Positions 26,688 through 39,619 of a stretch of DNA of 64,000 bases are shown here, piece after piece. Position 1 is the stretch's first letter. Each line of letters opens with the position of its first letter. The position numbers and the translations under genes are program-made. The notes under the pieces were generated by a model. It made no database searches. It saw only the letters and a program-made list of their open reading frames with translations, and was not told where the DNA came from. This stretch comes from Pyrocephalus nanus (taxonomy: Eukaryota; Chordata; Aves; Passeriformes; Tyrannidae), in NCBI GenBank assembly GCA_038380795.1, contig CM076270.1:20724001-20788000 (forward strand). Reading direction: 5' to 3'.

Positions 26688-26947
26688 CCTCAACAGCAAA
26701 AGTAGAGGTCTTGGAAATGAAATTTAATGAATGATAGCTCATCACTCCTCCCCCATGTCATTACCACATTATCCACCTTTTTTGACATTTTTGTCTGATC
26801 AAGGACCAATTCAGCAATAAATATGTTCAGAGTTGAGCTATCCTTGATGATCCCTGGAATGTCACTCTGCTCAAACATCTATTAGGATGTTATTCTTTTC
26901 ATAGCTGCATTATTCATTCCCAGGTAAGCTATGAAAGTGACCTTTGT

Positions 26948-26964
26948 AAAAAAAAAAAAAAAAA
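26948..26964. repeat. Poly(A) tract, A17
   Basis: An uninterrupted run of 17 A. No SINE or processed-transcript body is recognisable upstream. Confidence 0.85.
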
Positions 26965-29900
26965 GTTCTTTTGACTGCTGAGGGGAAGCCTTCATCCAGG
27001 TACCATGGGACAGCAACTGACAGCAGGGATGAGGAAAAAAAGCCTTGAAAAAGAAAATACAGCAATATTTTCTTGAATTACCCCCTACTTTCTACAAGTT
27101 ACAAATAACTCTTAGGTTATAAAAACTTGAGAGAGAGGCCAGGTACTTCATTTTATAAAAAAGTCGCGTTGTTATCTGCGAGTTTTTGAAGAAAACTCTG
27201 ACTCAGTGAATAAGTTTGAAAAAAAGGACATACCTGGCATTCCACGCTTTTTGAGTGGAATAAAAATTCATAAGAGATGTGACACAATTCATCTACAATT
27301 CAGTGTTTTAAACCCAGTTGAGGCTCATAATTATGACTGAGCTTTGAAAACTCACAGGAAACAAAGAGATAGGCCCCATCCTGTTCAAAGTGACTGTTTA
27401 TATCAAGCATCTAAACACTACTGCCATATAATACTTCCATATCATTAACTGCTAGCATATTAAAAAAATGCATTCACTGATCAGACAGTACAACATTGTC
27501 AGCACACACAAGTTTATCAAAATACTCACTGTTTTGAGTAGTTTTCTTCAAAATCTCAGTGGTGGCTGTATTTGAAGGTCACATTTCAAAACAATTTCTT
27601 ACCTCTGCTTTCAAGCGAAGTTTCACGGCTGAACCCTATCAAAAGCACAGAAACCACCAAATGAGATGCTATAAAAACATTGTTTTTTAAAAACTCTCTT
27701 GAAGGCAAAGACAATCTCATGACTATTATTAATAACACTACATGAGTGTAGATCAAACTTAAGGACAAAACTGCATTTTAAGTTATGAAAGGTCACACTG
27801 ATCTTGGTACCTGTACTTGCCAGGTTTATTTGTACTTAATGCCACCCTGACCGTAACTTATAAAGAGCACCTATATTTCTCCCAAATAAAAATGTGAAAG
27901 CAATTCCAAGATTTATATAGAACAGAAAGAAAATAGAAACAATGCATAAAACTTCATGACATCAATAGGTATATATTTAAAAATTAATTCTATAAAATGT
28001 AATTTTAAAAAAGTTGCATTTTATTCTTCATTTTACAGAACTTTATATCAAATTTTCTTTTTGTGATTAGTCCAAAAATGAGAAATAACAGAGCTTGTTA
28101 TAGTATTACTGTTCAAAAAATGAAGTGTGGTCTGGTGATATTTTTTAATGAAAATCTAGTTTCTGAGCAAAAAGGTGAGCTTAAGGCTTATAATAAAAAT
28201 GTGAAATACCCTGAACAAGTCAGGGGAAGAATTTGCAACACCAACAGATTAACCTCCATTTAGTAAAGGTAGAGGCAAGGAAATAAAAGAAACATGTCTG
28301 TCATCAATAGCACCGTGATGACATCAGGAAGGTCACTTTTGCCAGAATTTTCATTTCTTCCCCCAGGGAACATGAAACACATGATCATGTACTTGGAAGA
28401 ACAGCAATACTGCTTGTGATCCATCATTCTTTCTGTCTCTTGAGTGGAAAGCTAAATTTTCAGGAGTCAACAAAAGGAAAAAGAAATTAATTTAAGTACA
28501 GCTCAAGAATTGGGACCACTGTCACTATAAGTAAATTATGAGGGACTATTCAAAAGTCATTGAACAATTGCCTCTGCCAAAACATAGCAATAATTCTGAA
28601 CGTCTCATCAAACAAAATTTTCAATAACAACCAGGTAGAAGACATACACTGGAACTTTTTCTTGTCTTTTACCTGTTCAATTGTGAGCTGTTAGTCCATA
28701 TGTCTGAAATTAGTCATTCAGTGATTTTTCCTGAAATTTCTCTTGTTCCAAGGGTTGAGATTTTTTGACAAGCTGTTACAGATGTGTACTCCTTATCCTT
28801 TAAAGTGGCTCTGATGTAAGAATTACCCCAGAGAAATGTCACAAAAGTTATTTTCTTCTAATTCTATAACATGGTCCAGTTCTTTCTAAGATCTCCAAAC
28901 CTCAACAAGGAGCTATGTCACAGTAGAGACTATAGTTCAAGACAAGCTTTGTGAAGTAGGAAGAACCAAAAGTGAAATATTTCAACTAAAAAGTCTTGCT
29001 ATCTATATTTGCTTTAAATATGCAATTTTTAAAATATTTCAGTATGGTCCTATTTGCATGATTTCCTTGATTTGATTACATTTTAAAGTACTCGCAATAC
29101 AGAATGTTAAACTCAAGAAGTTTATGCTGTCAAATACCATGAAAAAAGTAAATCAGCACACATACACACATACATATAGCTCCTATTTCAATTCCACTTT
29201 AAGATAAAAACAAGCAGGTTTAAAGCCTGTTTTAATTATTTTTCACCTTCTTGTTTTCTTCTGGAGTTATGTTGAGGAAGAAAAAATGTATCCTCAATAA
29301 TATTTTAAAGCCATCACTTAATGTTCTATCATACATCACCACACATTTCAGTTCCCAGACCTTTCAGCAGTTATACAGCTGTTATTTATGGCACTAGCTA
29401 CTGGTTTTATAGGCTGATTATCAGAAAGGGAATACTAGCTGGGCTTTTTTTCTGTATTCTGTCTCTTCAAAAATAAAAGCAGAACAAAACTAGTACAAAT
29501 AAAGAGGGAAAATATTGCCATGTCTTTGCTTAGTTGGAGTTCTAACAAAGCTAAACTGACAGATTTCTGGTGGCCTTGGTCTTTCTGTTTTTAACTATTT
29601 TAATGCTTCCTTTATGTCAACCACCAAAATATTTTTTCCACATTTATATACTTAGTGTCAGGTCTCAAACAACTACACAAAACTGACATAGTATTCAATT
29701 ATCTCTTCCTTAACAGCTCTCCAGCATCAAGCATCTAAGCTAAGTACAGCTCCAAAGACAACATAGTACAATATTAAGTGAATTTTGATAGTAAATAAAT
29801 GATGGTGATTGCCCTCTTCACCTGTCAAACAGAAATAAACACTAAAATAACAGTATCATTATTTCAATTTAACAAAACATGAAGAGTGACACTACATTTC

Positions 29901-31929
29901 ACCATCAGCAGGCAATCATTCGCACAGAGCCCAAGCTATCACAAGAGAAAGGAAAACAGATAAATCATTTGAAAGAAATGGCCTGTTACTAGAAACACAA
30001 GCTCATATCTGTCAACAAATTCCATCACAGGAAAGATCAAATTGCCATGCTCACCAGGATGGGTTATGGAGGCAAAATGGAAGAGAAACGTTGTTAGTGA
30101 AAATTATGAACTGAAACAATCATATTATAAATATTCATTATAGAAAGATAGCTTCACTCCTTAGAAAACATTTCCAGGTTGCAAATGTGTAATTGACTTT
30201 TTTTCCCTTCCTTGTTATGAAGGATGAAAGACCACAGCATCTGTTGTACTGCACAATCGGTCTGTTCATGACACGGAAAAGTTGGGCACTTAAAGGTGAA
30301 AATATGCAAGAGGCTTTTCTCTCATTACTTATTTCTGCAGGTCTGTAAAACTGAAAGGATTAAAACTTTAGATCCATTGATTACAAGCCTAGGGAAAAGA
30401 CTGGAATGGTGCAGTTAATACCCAGCTTCTTTTTAAATAGAAAGTCACAATGACTTGCTCTGCCTACAGAAATAAGAGGATCTGGCTGGAAGAAGATCTC
30501 CAAAATGTGGAGGGCAAATCTTAACACAATGAACTTTTTGGAGGATTTCTATTCCCATGGTGAGAAAACAGCAGAGGTGCTAATTGTGAACTACAGTTCA
30601 ATATAAAGGCCCCACAGAGCACTTGGTACTCAGTTTTGTTTCTAATGAAAGGCCCATTTTTTCAGCTAAAAATTCAATCTCCAACCCCTCTGTTCCACTC
30701 AGAATTCATACTTATGCCTAATCTGCTGCTTTTCTGGCTCACTTACAGGCCCTGTTGGCAGGTAGTGAATGCAAAATCATTTTAATGGGGGAACCCCTGG
30801 GAATGGGAGCAAAAGTTTTGAGCATTTACAATTTTACAATGACATATGACCAGCTGTTGGATAAAATGGGCCTCCAGCAGTGGAACTCACTGCAATGAGA
30901 ACGTTTGTGGGGATATTTTCAACTCAGCAGCTCTGCTAAAGAAGGAAACTGGATCATCCAAAAAAACAAAAGAGCAGGATTGGTCTGGACAGGGAAACAT
31001 GAGGACATACAGTACTTGTTAAACCCACTCCACGATGAGAACTCCATCCCCACTTTGAGGGTCACAAACTGTTGAGGCCACAAGCAAAGTGAGGGACAAC
31101 AGAGCTTGAAGGCCCAGTGGGAAGACAAGCAAATAAAATGGTTCAGGAGGATAGCAAGCAAAGAAAGAGAAGAAACTGCTGGACAGTTTGATGTGTTGGA
31201 CAGTTCATACAAATATGAAATTAGTTGGGATCTAGTCCAGAACATATTTAGGGCAAGACAATCAGACATTCATTCCCATTTTTCTATTACTTACCGTCCC
31301 CTGAACAATAGCTCTAAGTGATGACAACTGGTGCCAAGTTTAAAGAAAAAAGGCTTAATTCATTTCCCACCAAAATCAATAGAAATGTCTCTTTGTCTTC
31401 AGGGGAAAGTAGATTAAGCCATTTGTGAGCAAGAGTACCTGCTCATAGCAATCCTATTACAGAACAATTGGAAAAATTATAACAAACTGAAGAATAATAA
31501 CTGTGGCTAAGAAGTAATACATAAAAAACCCCCTATTTTTAAATATGCATCATTCTCCCTTTGATACAAAATCTAGCCATGATGTTCTATTTCACATTTG
31601 TTTTTTCCCACTCATTCAGCTGAGCAGTAGTTCCCAAGGTACCTGTTTATCTTGTTTTCCTCTACCTTGCTCTTCTCCATGGAATTGCTCCCTCAATTCT
31701 TTCATGTAACACGAGCATTATTTTCAATCCAGTGCCTCCTAAAACATCCACGGGAACATTAAAAGAAAAATATGCCTTAAAAGTCTTGTATTCATTTTTG
31801 TGTAGCATTTTGTAAAGGAAAACAGTAGATTATGGGACTGAACTCTCCTGAATTGCTTTGCAGGGGGTTCAATTGCAATAGTATGGGGAAGAGGAGAAAC
31901 ACTCACCAGGTGGGCATCAGCTGGGAGAG

Positions 31930-32118
31930 AGAGGCACTGGCAGGTCAGTGTAAAAGCAGCTACTTATGTGTCTTCATCCTTGGAGATTTTTTTAGACACA
32001 AATGGTTGAAGCCCTGAGTAACCCATGTCTGATCTCATAGCTCACCCTGCCTTGAACAGGGTTGGTCAAGAGACCCCCTGAGGTCCCTTCCCACTTGATT
32101 TATCCTGTGATTTTACTG
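31930..32118 (+). mobile_element. CR1 LINE 3' end, sense
   Basis: The block order is that of a CR1 3' terminus: 'TTCATCCTTGGAGATTTTTT', then 'GCCCTGAGTAACCC', then 'CTCACCCTGCCTTGAACAGG' followed by 'GTTGGTCAAGAGACCCCCTG', then 'AGGTCCCTTCCCACTTGATT', and finally a degenerate TCCTGTGATTTTACTG terminus. Only about 150 bases are confidently matched (31,970-32,118). The sequence back to about 31,830 may also belong, but I cannot align it by eye. It is 5' truncated and non-coding. The ending resembles the CR1 families of the 'CCTGAG(C/T)AACC...' type, not the element at 18,655. Confidence 0.85.
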
Positions 32119-32155
32119 TCTCGACCTACTTAATCTCTATTTCCCAGATGAGAGG

Positions 32156-32173
32156 AAAAAAAAAAAAAAAAAA
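32156..32173. repeat. Poly(A) tract, A18
   Basis: A run of 18 A lies about 40 bases beyond the end of the preceding CR1. CR1 elements end in short octamer-like repeats and not poly(A), so this is a separate simple repeat. Confidence 0.85.
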
Positions 32174-32539
32174 CACATCAGGCAAACAGAATTACTTAGG
32201 TTTTAAAAAAAACCCAAATCTGTCTCTGTAGCGGACATGAGAAATCCCTTAGTCCATATCCCTTCCCCAAGGGAGAATCATGATAACTATACCATTCCTG
32301 ACAGATCTGTAGTTCACATTCCTTAAGATTTCCTGTGCAGAGATATGGAGTCTCAGCAGCCTCTGCTGCTAATTCATTCTGATATGCCACTATCCTTCTC
32401 AGGTAGGTTTATCTTAACTCAGTGTTTAAATATGTTTAGCTGCAGTATAACTCCATAATTTCTTGTCCCAGCTCTTAGACATGGAGGGCAGAGTACTCCC
32501 TCCCTCCTTGCAGCAACTTGATCTCCATTTTTAAATTAA

Positions 32540-32800
32540 TCTCAATCCTTTATCTAGTCTGAACAACCCCAGTTTATTCAAACTTTCCCTGTGTTTCAAT
32601 CACTGATCATCCTCCTTGCCCTATACTGTGCTCTCTCCAGCTGGCCAGGATCCATCACCCTGTGCAGTGTCCAGAGCTGGGCATCCTCCTCCAGCTGGGA
32701 CTGCTGGAACAGAGTAGAAACTGCACTCCACGTCTGGCAGGTTGTGCTCCACACACAGCCAGGTTTGCTTTATTCACAGCATCACGAAGCCTTTGTCTTA
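32540..32800 (-). mobile_element. CR1 LINE fragment, antisense
   Basis: On the plus strand 'CTGAACAACCCCAGTTTATTC' (32,560-32,579) is the complement of the CR1 block 'GAACTGGGGTTGTTCAG'. It is followed by a 'CTCCTTGCCCT...CTCTCTCCAG' block and then 'GTCCAGAGCTGGGCATCCTC', the complement of the CR1 region that reads 'CAGTTCTGGGC...'. Later blocks (ACAGAGTAGAAACTGCACTCC, CACACAGCCAGGTTTGCTTT) also fit an antisense CR1. It is strongly diverged and has no usable reading frame. It lies in opposite orientation to the CR1 end at 31,930-32,118, so the two insertions are independent. Confidence 0.75.
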
Positions 32801-35800
32801 GCCCAACTCAGCTATAATTCCAAGAGAGATGTTTTCCTGCAGAACTGGTACTATCCCAAGTTCCTACACCAAATACTAAAGCAGTTGATTAGATCTTCCT
32901 AAATGTAGAAATTTCACTCCTCCTTTCTGGACAATATCCTGACTTTTCCAAGTCACATCTTCAACTTTCTAAATAATTTTTATTTCTAATTTAAATCTAA
33001 AAAGTGTTCAAGTCGTACATAAGTCTAGCAATCCCTCTATTTCATCTCTTGAGTCTTAAATGAAAATACTGACCAGAACTTCAGAGTTGTGTAACTAGGA
33101 GGAAGCTGTTATGTCATGAATCTCTCTCCTAACCTCCTTCCTCATTTCAAACCCATTTCCTTCCTCTCTCCCTAGGGCATCTGCAAAGGACAGGCAAAGA
33201 ACTAGAGGAGAAGGCAGGATTCAGCCATTTCAGCAGACAGACATGTAATATTGTAGTGGTAAAAGCCAAAAGCAGCAACAAAGAGACAATGGTATAAGGA
33301 ACTGTGATCCAAAAGTGGAACTTTGGATAACACAGCTGATATTGCACCTTGCTTGCCATTTTCTTGGAGCTTAAAAAGTGAGACATTTACACGTCTAGTA
33401 ACAGCTGTATAGGATATTCCTTTGTCCCCTATAAAAGCCTTTAGGCTGAGCTCTGTCCATTCTAATGGCACCCATCAAACAGTCTGCAGTGCTATAGCAC
33501 TGCTCAATCCTTATCACTCTTTTCAGACATTGTCCTTGTGTTCTCAAACCTGCAAACTTTCAGCTCAAGGGTTTAATTGCTCTCTCAGATAATGCAAATA
33601 CAATACTTCAGCTGCTGTGGAAAAAAAAAAAAAAAACAACCACCAAACAAACAAACAAACAAATTATCTACTGGTAGAGTGACTCCATGTGAAGTAACTT
33701 GCAGTGAGGAAAATTCTGCCTTATTCTGAATGGAGACAGAAACCTTGACAACAATCAGCTGTATTTAAGTGCCTTCAGTTTTGTGTCATGTCTCTTTTAA
33801 CACACTGCCAGAGTCAAAGTCACAGCCAGTAGTCTTTATGAGAATTTTTGAAAATATATACATTTTTATGAGAATTATTATGACTATGAAAAAAGAAAAC
33901 ACAAATCTACTGCTAATATAGTTCAAAAAGGGAACTTTGCACTTTGGAATAGAGACTGAAAGTACAGCTGGAACTCACCCACACCTTGAGCTGTAGATAA
34001 ATGCAGTTGACCTTGCCTCTGGTCAGCAGCACACAGCAAAAAAGTATCTCTAATTAATAAAAAATAAAAATAATTAAAAAAAAAATCACAGAGTGCTCCT
34101 CCAGAAGTTATTTCAAATTTAGGTTAGGTTTAATGTAGTTTCATTACTCAGCAGTTCAACTGCTGTAGCTTAACACTGGAGAAAAACAGAATTACACAGA
34201 TGTGGACCTCTAGAAACCTTTATTTAAAGATTTAATTCTATTTTCTGTCAATATCTATCATGAAGAGCAAAGCATCTTTTCCATTTTCCACCCTACTCAG
34301 CACTAAGAAGGACATACTATTCTTTTCTCCCCTTACCAGAAACCAAGTTTGTTGCAACCCCCGTCAGGACTGACCTACTTAGATTGTCCTTAACACATTT
34401 AACGTTACTTCCAGGTGCATTGTTTTCCTCTACAACAAGAATCTCTTCATGTTCCCTGAGTGTATCATGTGCTTAAAAGGCATCTGCAGAATCTCAGCAA
34501 AGGAAAGCACAGAGATTCAGAGAAAAAAATACATGTAAATATAATTTCAAAAGTGTTCAACATAGACCAAAAACAAACAAACAAAAAAATTTTAAATTAC
34601 TCTAAACCAGAAAAAAAAGCAAGATTTCTGAGGTTTCCAGACCAGGGAAACTTCCACTTAGTTTCCACTTAGGTGCAGGCTTGTCCTGGCATAAAGCAGT
34701 AGCAATACAGGCAAAACATCTCAAAGCATCTCCTCCCTTTTCACAACAACTTATTCACAGCAGGGCTGAGGTGAAATAATGGAAATCTCACATCCCTGGT
34801 GCCAATTCTTACCCATTGTACCAGAGCATTAAAAGCATTTGGCAGACATCCAACTACCCAGAACTAAAAATGATTTAGCTGAAAAAATAAAATAGGGGTG
34901 TTTCCCAGGTTCTTTTTAAGCCAAATCAATTCCTCAGTCAGGTTTACTACTTTCCTATGCAAGAGCATGTGCTAGAACAACAGTCATTAACATGATGGTG
35001 AAAACTATATGGGTTGTATTATTAGCCAAATTCTAAGTGCAGTCTCAGAATCCCAGAAGACACATTAGCATGTTTGGAGCAGCAGGCTGGTGGGAGGCAG
35101 GATTCTGTCACTGAATTCAAACCTGGTCTCACTCACACTTGCTGCACACCAATATGCTGCTCTCAGTTTTCATCCCTGTAAGAGAAAAAAAAAAATCAAG
35201 ATCAATGAGCTAATGAAATGTCAGGTGAAGAATCAGCTAAACATGTCAAAGTGCCACAAAAAATATGGCTCCCAGAAGAGAGAGATTCAAGAGTTCACCA
35301 GCAGTGGCACATGACTGGCAATTATTATTAATAACCAAAAAAAGGGGGGGCGGGGAGAAAAAAAGAAAGGTCTACTCCCACTCCACAGTTCAGTCACAAC
35401 CTTTCCTGGCTACCACTCTAAAGTGATAAATTATATATACTACAATTGATTTTAAAATACATGTCAGCCCCTCTAGTTCAGGTTTTCTACAGTGTTCTTG
35501 AAGATGCAGACAACTGAGGAGCCTCCCATGTAGCTGAGCCTCACTATTACTGAATCATTAAAAGTAACAACAACCACGAAAATCAAATCCAGATCTCATC
35601 TCTTCTTAAATGTCATTCTGCTATTATTCCTCTCTCCTTTATTTTCCTTTTCCATGACATATTTTTCGTTATCATTTCTATTCACTGAGGATAGTCCTAC
35701 AATTAATTTTGCTGTGGTTTTGTTCATTTTCTTCCTCCAGCCCATAATCACATATAGTGTGTCTTTCTGTAAGAAACAAGCTTAACAGGGTTAACAGATG

Positions 35801-36184
35801 CCAGTATGACACATGACAAGCATGGAATCCAAATACCCAACAGACTGTTGCATGACTACAGGAAAGAAAAAAAAAGTAGCCTTCTCTCTGTATAACCTTA
35901 TTACAAGATAGAGCAGATATAGAATGAAACAAGATGGATTTTAATCTGCAATAGACATTCTCTCTGCTGGATTACAGTCCTTGTATTTAGAAATCAAAAT
36001 AGATTTCAAGTGGATAATCAAACTCTGAAGTTTTATCTTCTTATAAAAGGTCAGTTCCCTATTGATGTAAATCAGCTGAATTGTGTTTCATACCATAACG
36101 TTTATCTGTATCACTAAAGGATCTGTAAACACTGGGAGAGCAGTCTTTCAGTTTAGTCTCTAGTCTAGGAACGAGGAGCTCAAA
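32801..36184. other. Unique AT-rich sequence
   Basis: No gene is supportable; the longest frame has 89 codons (minus, 33,202-33,471) and no known domain. It contains the A16-(CAAA)5 repeat listed separately, an imperfect A/CAAA stretch near 34,567-34,590, a short direct repeat of TTCCACTTAG at about 34,651-34,671 and a G7-C-G4 run at 35,344-35,355. No mobile element was recognised. Confidence 0.6.
33621..33663. repeat. A16 followed by (CAAA)5
   Basis: Sixteen A, a short ACC-rich linker, then five perfect CAAA units at 33,644-33,663. It is a microsatellite of the same type as those at 12,050 and 26,657. Confidence 0.9.
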
Positions 36185-36320
36185 GTTTACTTCCCAGCTG
36201 TGCTAACACTTTTCTGCATGACTTCAAAGGCAAATCCCTAAACATCTATTTTTGTTCTATAAAAATGAAACAAAACTTTTCTGGATAGTGTGTTCAAATT
36301 GTCACGTGAAGCAAGACAAA
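36185..36320 (+). mobile_element. MIR-like core-SINE relic, sense
   Basis: The plus strand follows the MIR consensus in order: 'TTCCCAGCTGTGCTAACACT' (MIR ATCCCGGCTCTGCCACTTAC), 'TTCTGCATGACTTCAAAGGC' (MIR AGCTGTGTGACCTTGGGC), 'AAATCCCTAAACATCTATTT' (MIR AAGTTACTTAACCTCTCTG), then TCTATAAAAATG (MIR TCTGTAAAATGG). The tRNA-like head, upstream of this, is not recognisable. Similarity fades after about 36,275; the end is a guess. MIR-like core-SINEs predate the mammal-bird split, so a strongly diverged copy is plausible in a bird. Confidence 0.6.
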
Positions 36321-39069
36321 CAATCATTGTTACTGAAATGCTAGAAACGGAGTACTCATTCTTTTTTTTTCCTTCGACAACTAATCTGGTCTCTGTGGAC
36401 TGGTCAAAAAAACCTCTGCGGTTCACCCTGGGACTCTGCCCACACCAGAAGAGATAGATTTCTAGTAAAACTGCCTGAAAAACCTTGACTAAGTTATTTC
36501 CAAACCTATGAACCTCTGGACTACAAAAGACAGGAGAAGCACAGCATGGAAATGGTGGCATTTGTATTTTCCCCTGTGCTCACTTGTCAGGTACCACCTC
36601 AACCTGTTGCTAACACAACCAATACGTACAAGATGTTGAACTGCTGACCAATAAATATAGCCTTTTGATGCCTGTCAAATCTCCTTCATCACAGTCCAAA
36701 TCCATTCCATCCAACACCTAAGCTCCTTCCAAGATCCTTCACAACTCAGTTACTGCTTTCCTCTGTTCATATTCTTCAGCTTACTTGCTCAACTACCTGT
36801 TTCTTTTTCAGCTCCAAGATTGCACTTGACAAAAGATGTAGCCCTCAGGCATGATTTAGAGTTTAAATTCTCTCAAAATTCTTTAGCCAAAATAACACTC
36901 TGAACCTTAGGATTTTATTGCCACTACCTCCCTTTAGTGTTGGTCTTTTTTGAGTTCCTTTAAGAACTCTCTTCAAAAAAAAAAGGAGAGGGCAAATATT
37001 CTTTTAAGCATTGAAGAAGAAACTGCTATGACAAGCACAAAAAACAACAATACAGTCTACAAATAGGAAGGCCAGTGAATTCATTTCAGGTTGCTCATAG
37101 GCCCAAGAAAGCAGTTTTATTTGGTTTGAGTTGGGAAAAAGGCAATTAAAAATATCTAGCTGTTCCCAAAAAGGCAGCATTTAAAAAGGCATTTATCTGA
37201 AATAGCTTGTGCTCCTGATCTGAGGATACAGAGATTAAGAAAATTATACCCACCTTTAAAGCTCAGGTACCCAGGGGAATTAAATAAACCAGTAGAGGAT
37301 CTGACAAGTCTTTGAAACAGGGTCATGTGAAAGAATGCACTTGCAATCAGATGGCATAAATATTATAGAGCAGAGAAAGGAACCTCAAGTTTCCTTAAAG
37401 CTAGTAAGCTTAAATAATATCTTCCTCCATGGGCCAGAAAAGGATCACAACAATTTGAACACTGTGTCCAGATGTCCTATGCTTTTTCCTAGGACAGGAC
37501 CAGCAAGAAATATTCAAGTCAAACTTCCAAGATTAACTCATCTTCTACTTTTTCTTTCTCCCTTAGCCTGATAGAACAAAGCCCCTGAACTAAAGCATTT
37601 ACAACACTGCATTAGAATTAGAAAAGAGCAGATTGCCAGACAGTCTTGGTAAAAAAACCAATGTGAATGTCATCTACATGGAGCAGATTGTTAAAAATCA
37701 AATGGCCTGAACTTGTTCACACAGAATTAACTACTTATTATGAAAAAGTAGGCAAGCAAATTGCAGCAAAAGATGCTTACAACATTTGTACAGAGAAGGG
37801 GGTAAAAAACTCTTAAATTATCTGCTGTGAATTTCTCTCAAGTTCCAGCACTGCAGTATGTTCTACTCTTTGAGCAGAAAAAATAATTAGATTTTCAAAG
37901 TAATTCTTACATACCTCAGTAACCTTGTACTAATATACCAGACCTCGAAATCAAGCTGAGATCTCACGACAGGACTGGTATAAATAGGGAAAATATTTAC
38001 TGACTATAATAATTAGCTATACTGTTAGGAATAAATGAACAGTGAAACTCCATGAGTTTGCTTCCAGTTGTGCAACAACTTATATAATGCACCAAATATC
38101 TATAGCACAATAGAAAAACATCCACTTCTCTCATTCCTTTGACACTGTTAAATCAACTTCCCAAATGTCTTGGCTTATGGTATCCACAAAGCATTATTCA
38201 CAGCTCTATTTTTGAAAATTTATTCAAGATTCCAAGGAGGCAAAGAAGTATCCGTTCAGCTGCAGGTGAGGTGTAAGACCTGGCTCATCCTTAGAGATGT
38301 AATCAGAAACACAGTAATTTAAACATTTGCAGAATAATCAGGCCCAATCAGGTGACATAAGTCAAAAATTTTATTGCTGATTTTTTCAGAATTACTAACA
38401 AAACCAACTCACTGCACCCTGGCATATGCTTCAAGGATAAAGCAACAATGTGAAGTCATGAAGTACATATGACTAAAACCTAGGAAAAAAACCTGTGTAA
38501 ACAATTTTTGTAACAAACAAATCAAATCCTATCATATTTTATTCAACCAAAAAACCCTATGTTTCTCTTTCTCCTCTGCTAGATAGAGTTTAAACACTTC
38601 TCTCCAGCTTTCTAACACTTAGTCTAACTCCATTATTAGGGATATTTCAAAGCCAGCCTTGTTCAGACAGTCTTTCTGGAAAATGAATGTAGCAAAGGAC
38701 TGCACCATAAAAATCTGTTGTCATACTTCTGTGTAATAGCCCAAGAGTGGAATGGCAAGATTCATTTGTGCTGCCAGCCTGAGAGGCCAGGAACCTCACT
38801 TGCAGCCCTGCAGGCACGAACTCTCCTTCCCTCTTCCTTATGTTAAGGGGAGGGAGAGACTTTGCCTTTTCCAGGGTGAAAACGTTCATTTCTGCACTTC
38901 TGAATCAAGCCCATCTTTTCTTTCAACTTTTAGATAAAACCTTTGCATAATTCCTAGTCAAACTGGCAAATCATTTCAGGATGATTGAAATTATGTTGCT
39001 CAGGGAATTATTTCCTGGGGAAAAATAAAATTAAAAATTAACAGTTCTCCTCTAAACAAAACAGCCCTG
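36321..39069. other. Unique AT-rich sequence
   Basis: No gene is supportable; the longest frame starts in the preceding relic (minus 36,238-36,561, 107 codons) and has no known domain. A possible but weak MIR-like block, 'GATCTGAGGATACAGAGATT', lies near 37,218 and is not called. An imperfect hairpin of CTTCCCTCTTCCTTA with TAAGGGGAGGGAGAG lies near 38,825-38,860. Confidence 0.55.
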
Positions 39070-39255
39070 CATTCTCTTTCTGGCTATGCCACAAGCTTGT
39101 GTGTCTGCTTAGTCAAGTTATTTAAATTCTCTTTGCCTGACTTCTCTCTCTTATTGTTCAGACACTGATCATGATGCTGCTGGTCTCTGAGGGTGCTGCA
39201 AAGCTGCATCACTGATATCAAAGGTCTTTGAGACTTCTGTGTGGAAGTTATCAGG
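39070..39255 (+). mobile_element. MIR-like core-SINE relic, sense, with 3' part
   Basis: This is the best preserved of the four MIR-like relics. In order it shows 'TCTGGCTATGCCAC' (MIR CCGGCTCTGCCAC), 'GTGTGTCTGCTTAGTCAAGT' (MIR GTGTGACCTTGGGCAAGT), TATTTAAATTCTCTTTGCCT (MIR TACTTAACCTCTCTGTGCCT), then a 'GAGGGTGCTGCAAAGCTGCA' block (MIR AGGGTTGTTGTGAGGATTAA). The end, 'AAAGGTCTTTGAGACTTCTG' followed by TGGAAG, resembles the 3' part of amniote MIR-like SINEs ('AAGCGCTTTGAGATCCTC' followed by GGATGGAAG) better than that of mammalian MIR. It is an ancient retroposon with no coding potential; edges are approximate. Confidence 0.7.
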
Positions 39256-39619
39256 GAAATAACAAAAATAAGACTTTTCACTGAGCGGCAATAATGTCTT
39301 TTGCTCCTTTGACAATGAGACAAAGAAACATCAAATATACAGAGCCACATTTAATTCCAAATAAAAGAAATTGAGAAAACAAATGCTCTACAGAGTGTGA
39401 CTCTATCAGGAATATTGCTGGATTTAATAAACATTAAAATTTTGTTCCTGTCAAAAACTATTGTTCCATCAATCTGTTAACTCCTTGCTGTAGAGATCTA
39501 AAGTATTTATTTTATGATAACATTTGGTGACAACAAGCTACAATCTCATTTAGAGTTGTTTAAAAGGAAAATTTAACTAGAAATATGCACGAGAAGTGAT
39601 TGCCTTGTTTTTTTGACAG

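Larger units (their letters stand above)
19681..31929. other. Longest stretch without a recognised mobile element
   Basis: No gene is supportable across about 12 kb. The 91-codon plus frame at 21,413-21,688 covers a patch (about 21,490-21,650) with more CpGs than its surroundings and a perfect inverted repeat GGATCTT-TG-AAGATCC (21,546-21,561), but shows no known domain. A short tandem of CTGTAGG/CTGTCTG-like units is at 20,611-20,643. Octamer ATTTGCAT occurs at 22,923-22,930 and 24,523-24,530. A 71-codon frame at 31,106-31,321 is charged and lysine/arginine-rich but unrecognised. CA-rich short stretches occur near 23,795-23,845 and 29,155-29,180. Confidence 0.55.

Noticed and set aside
37215..37260. 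A fifth MIR-like relic near 37,218
   Set aside because: Only one block of about 25 bases matches, with no neighbouring blocks in order.
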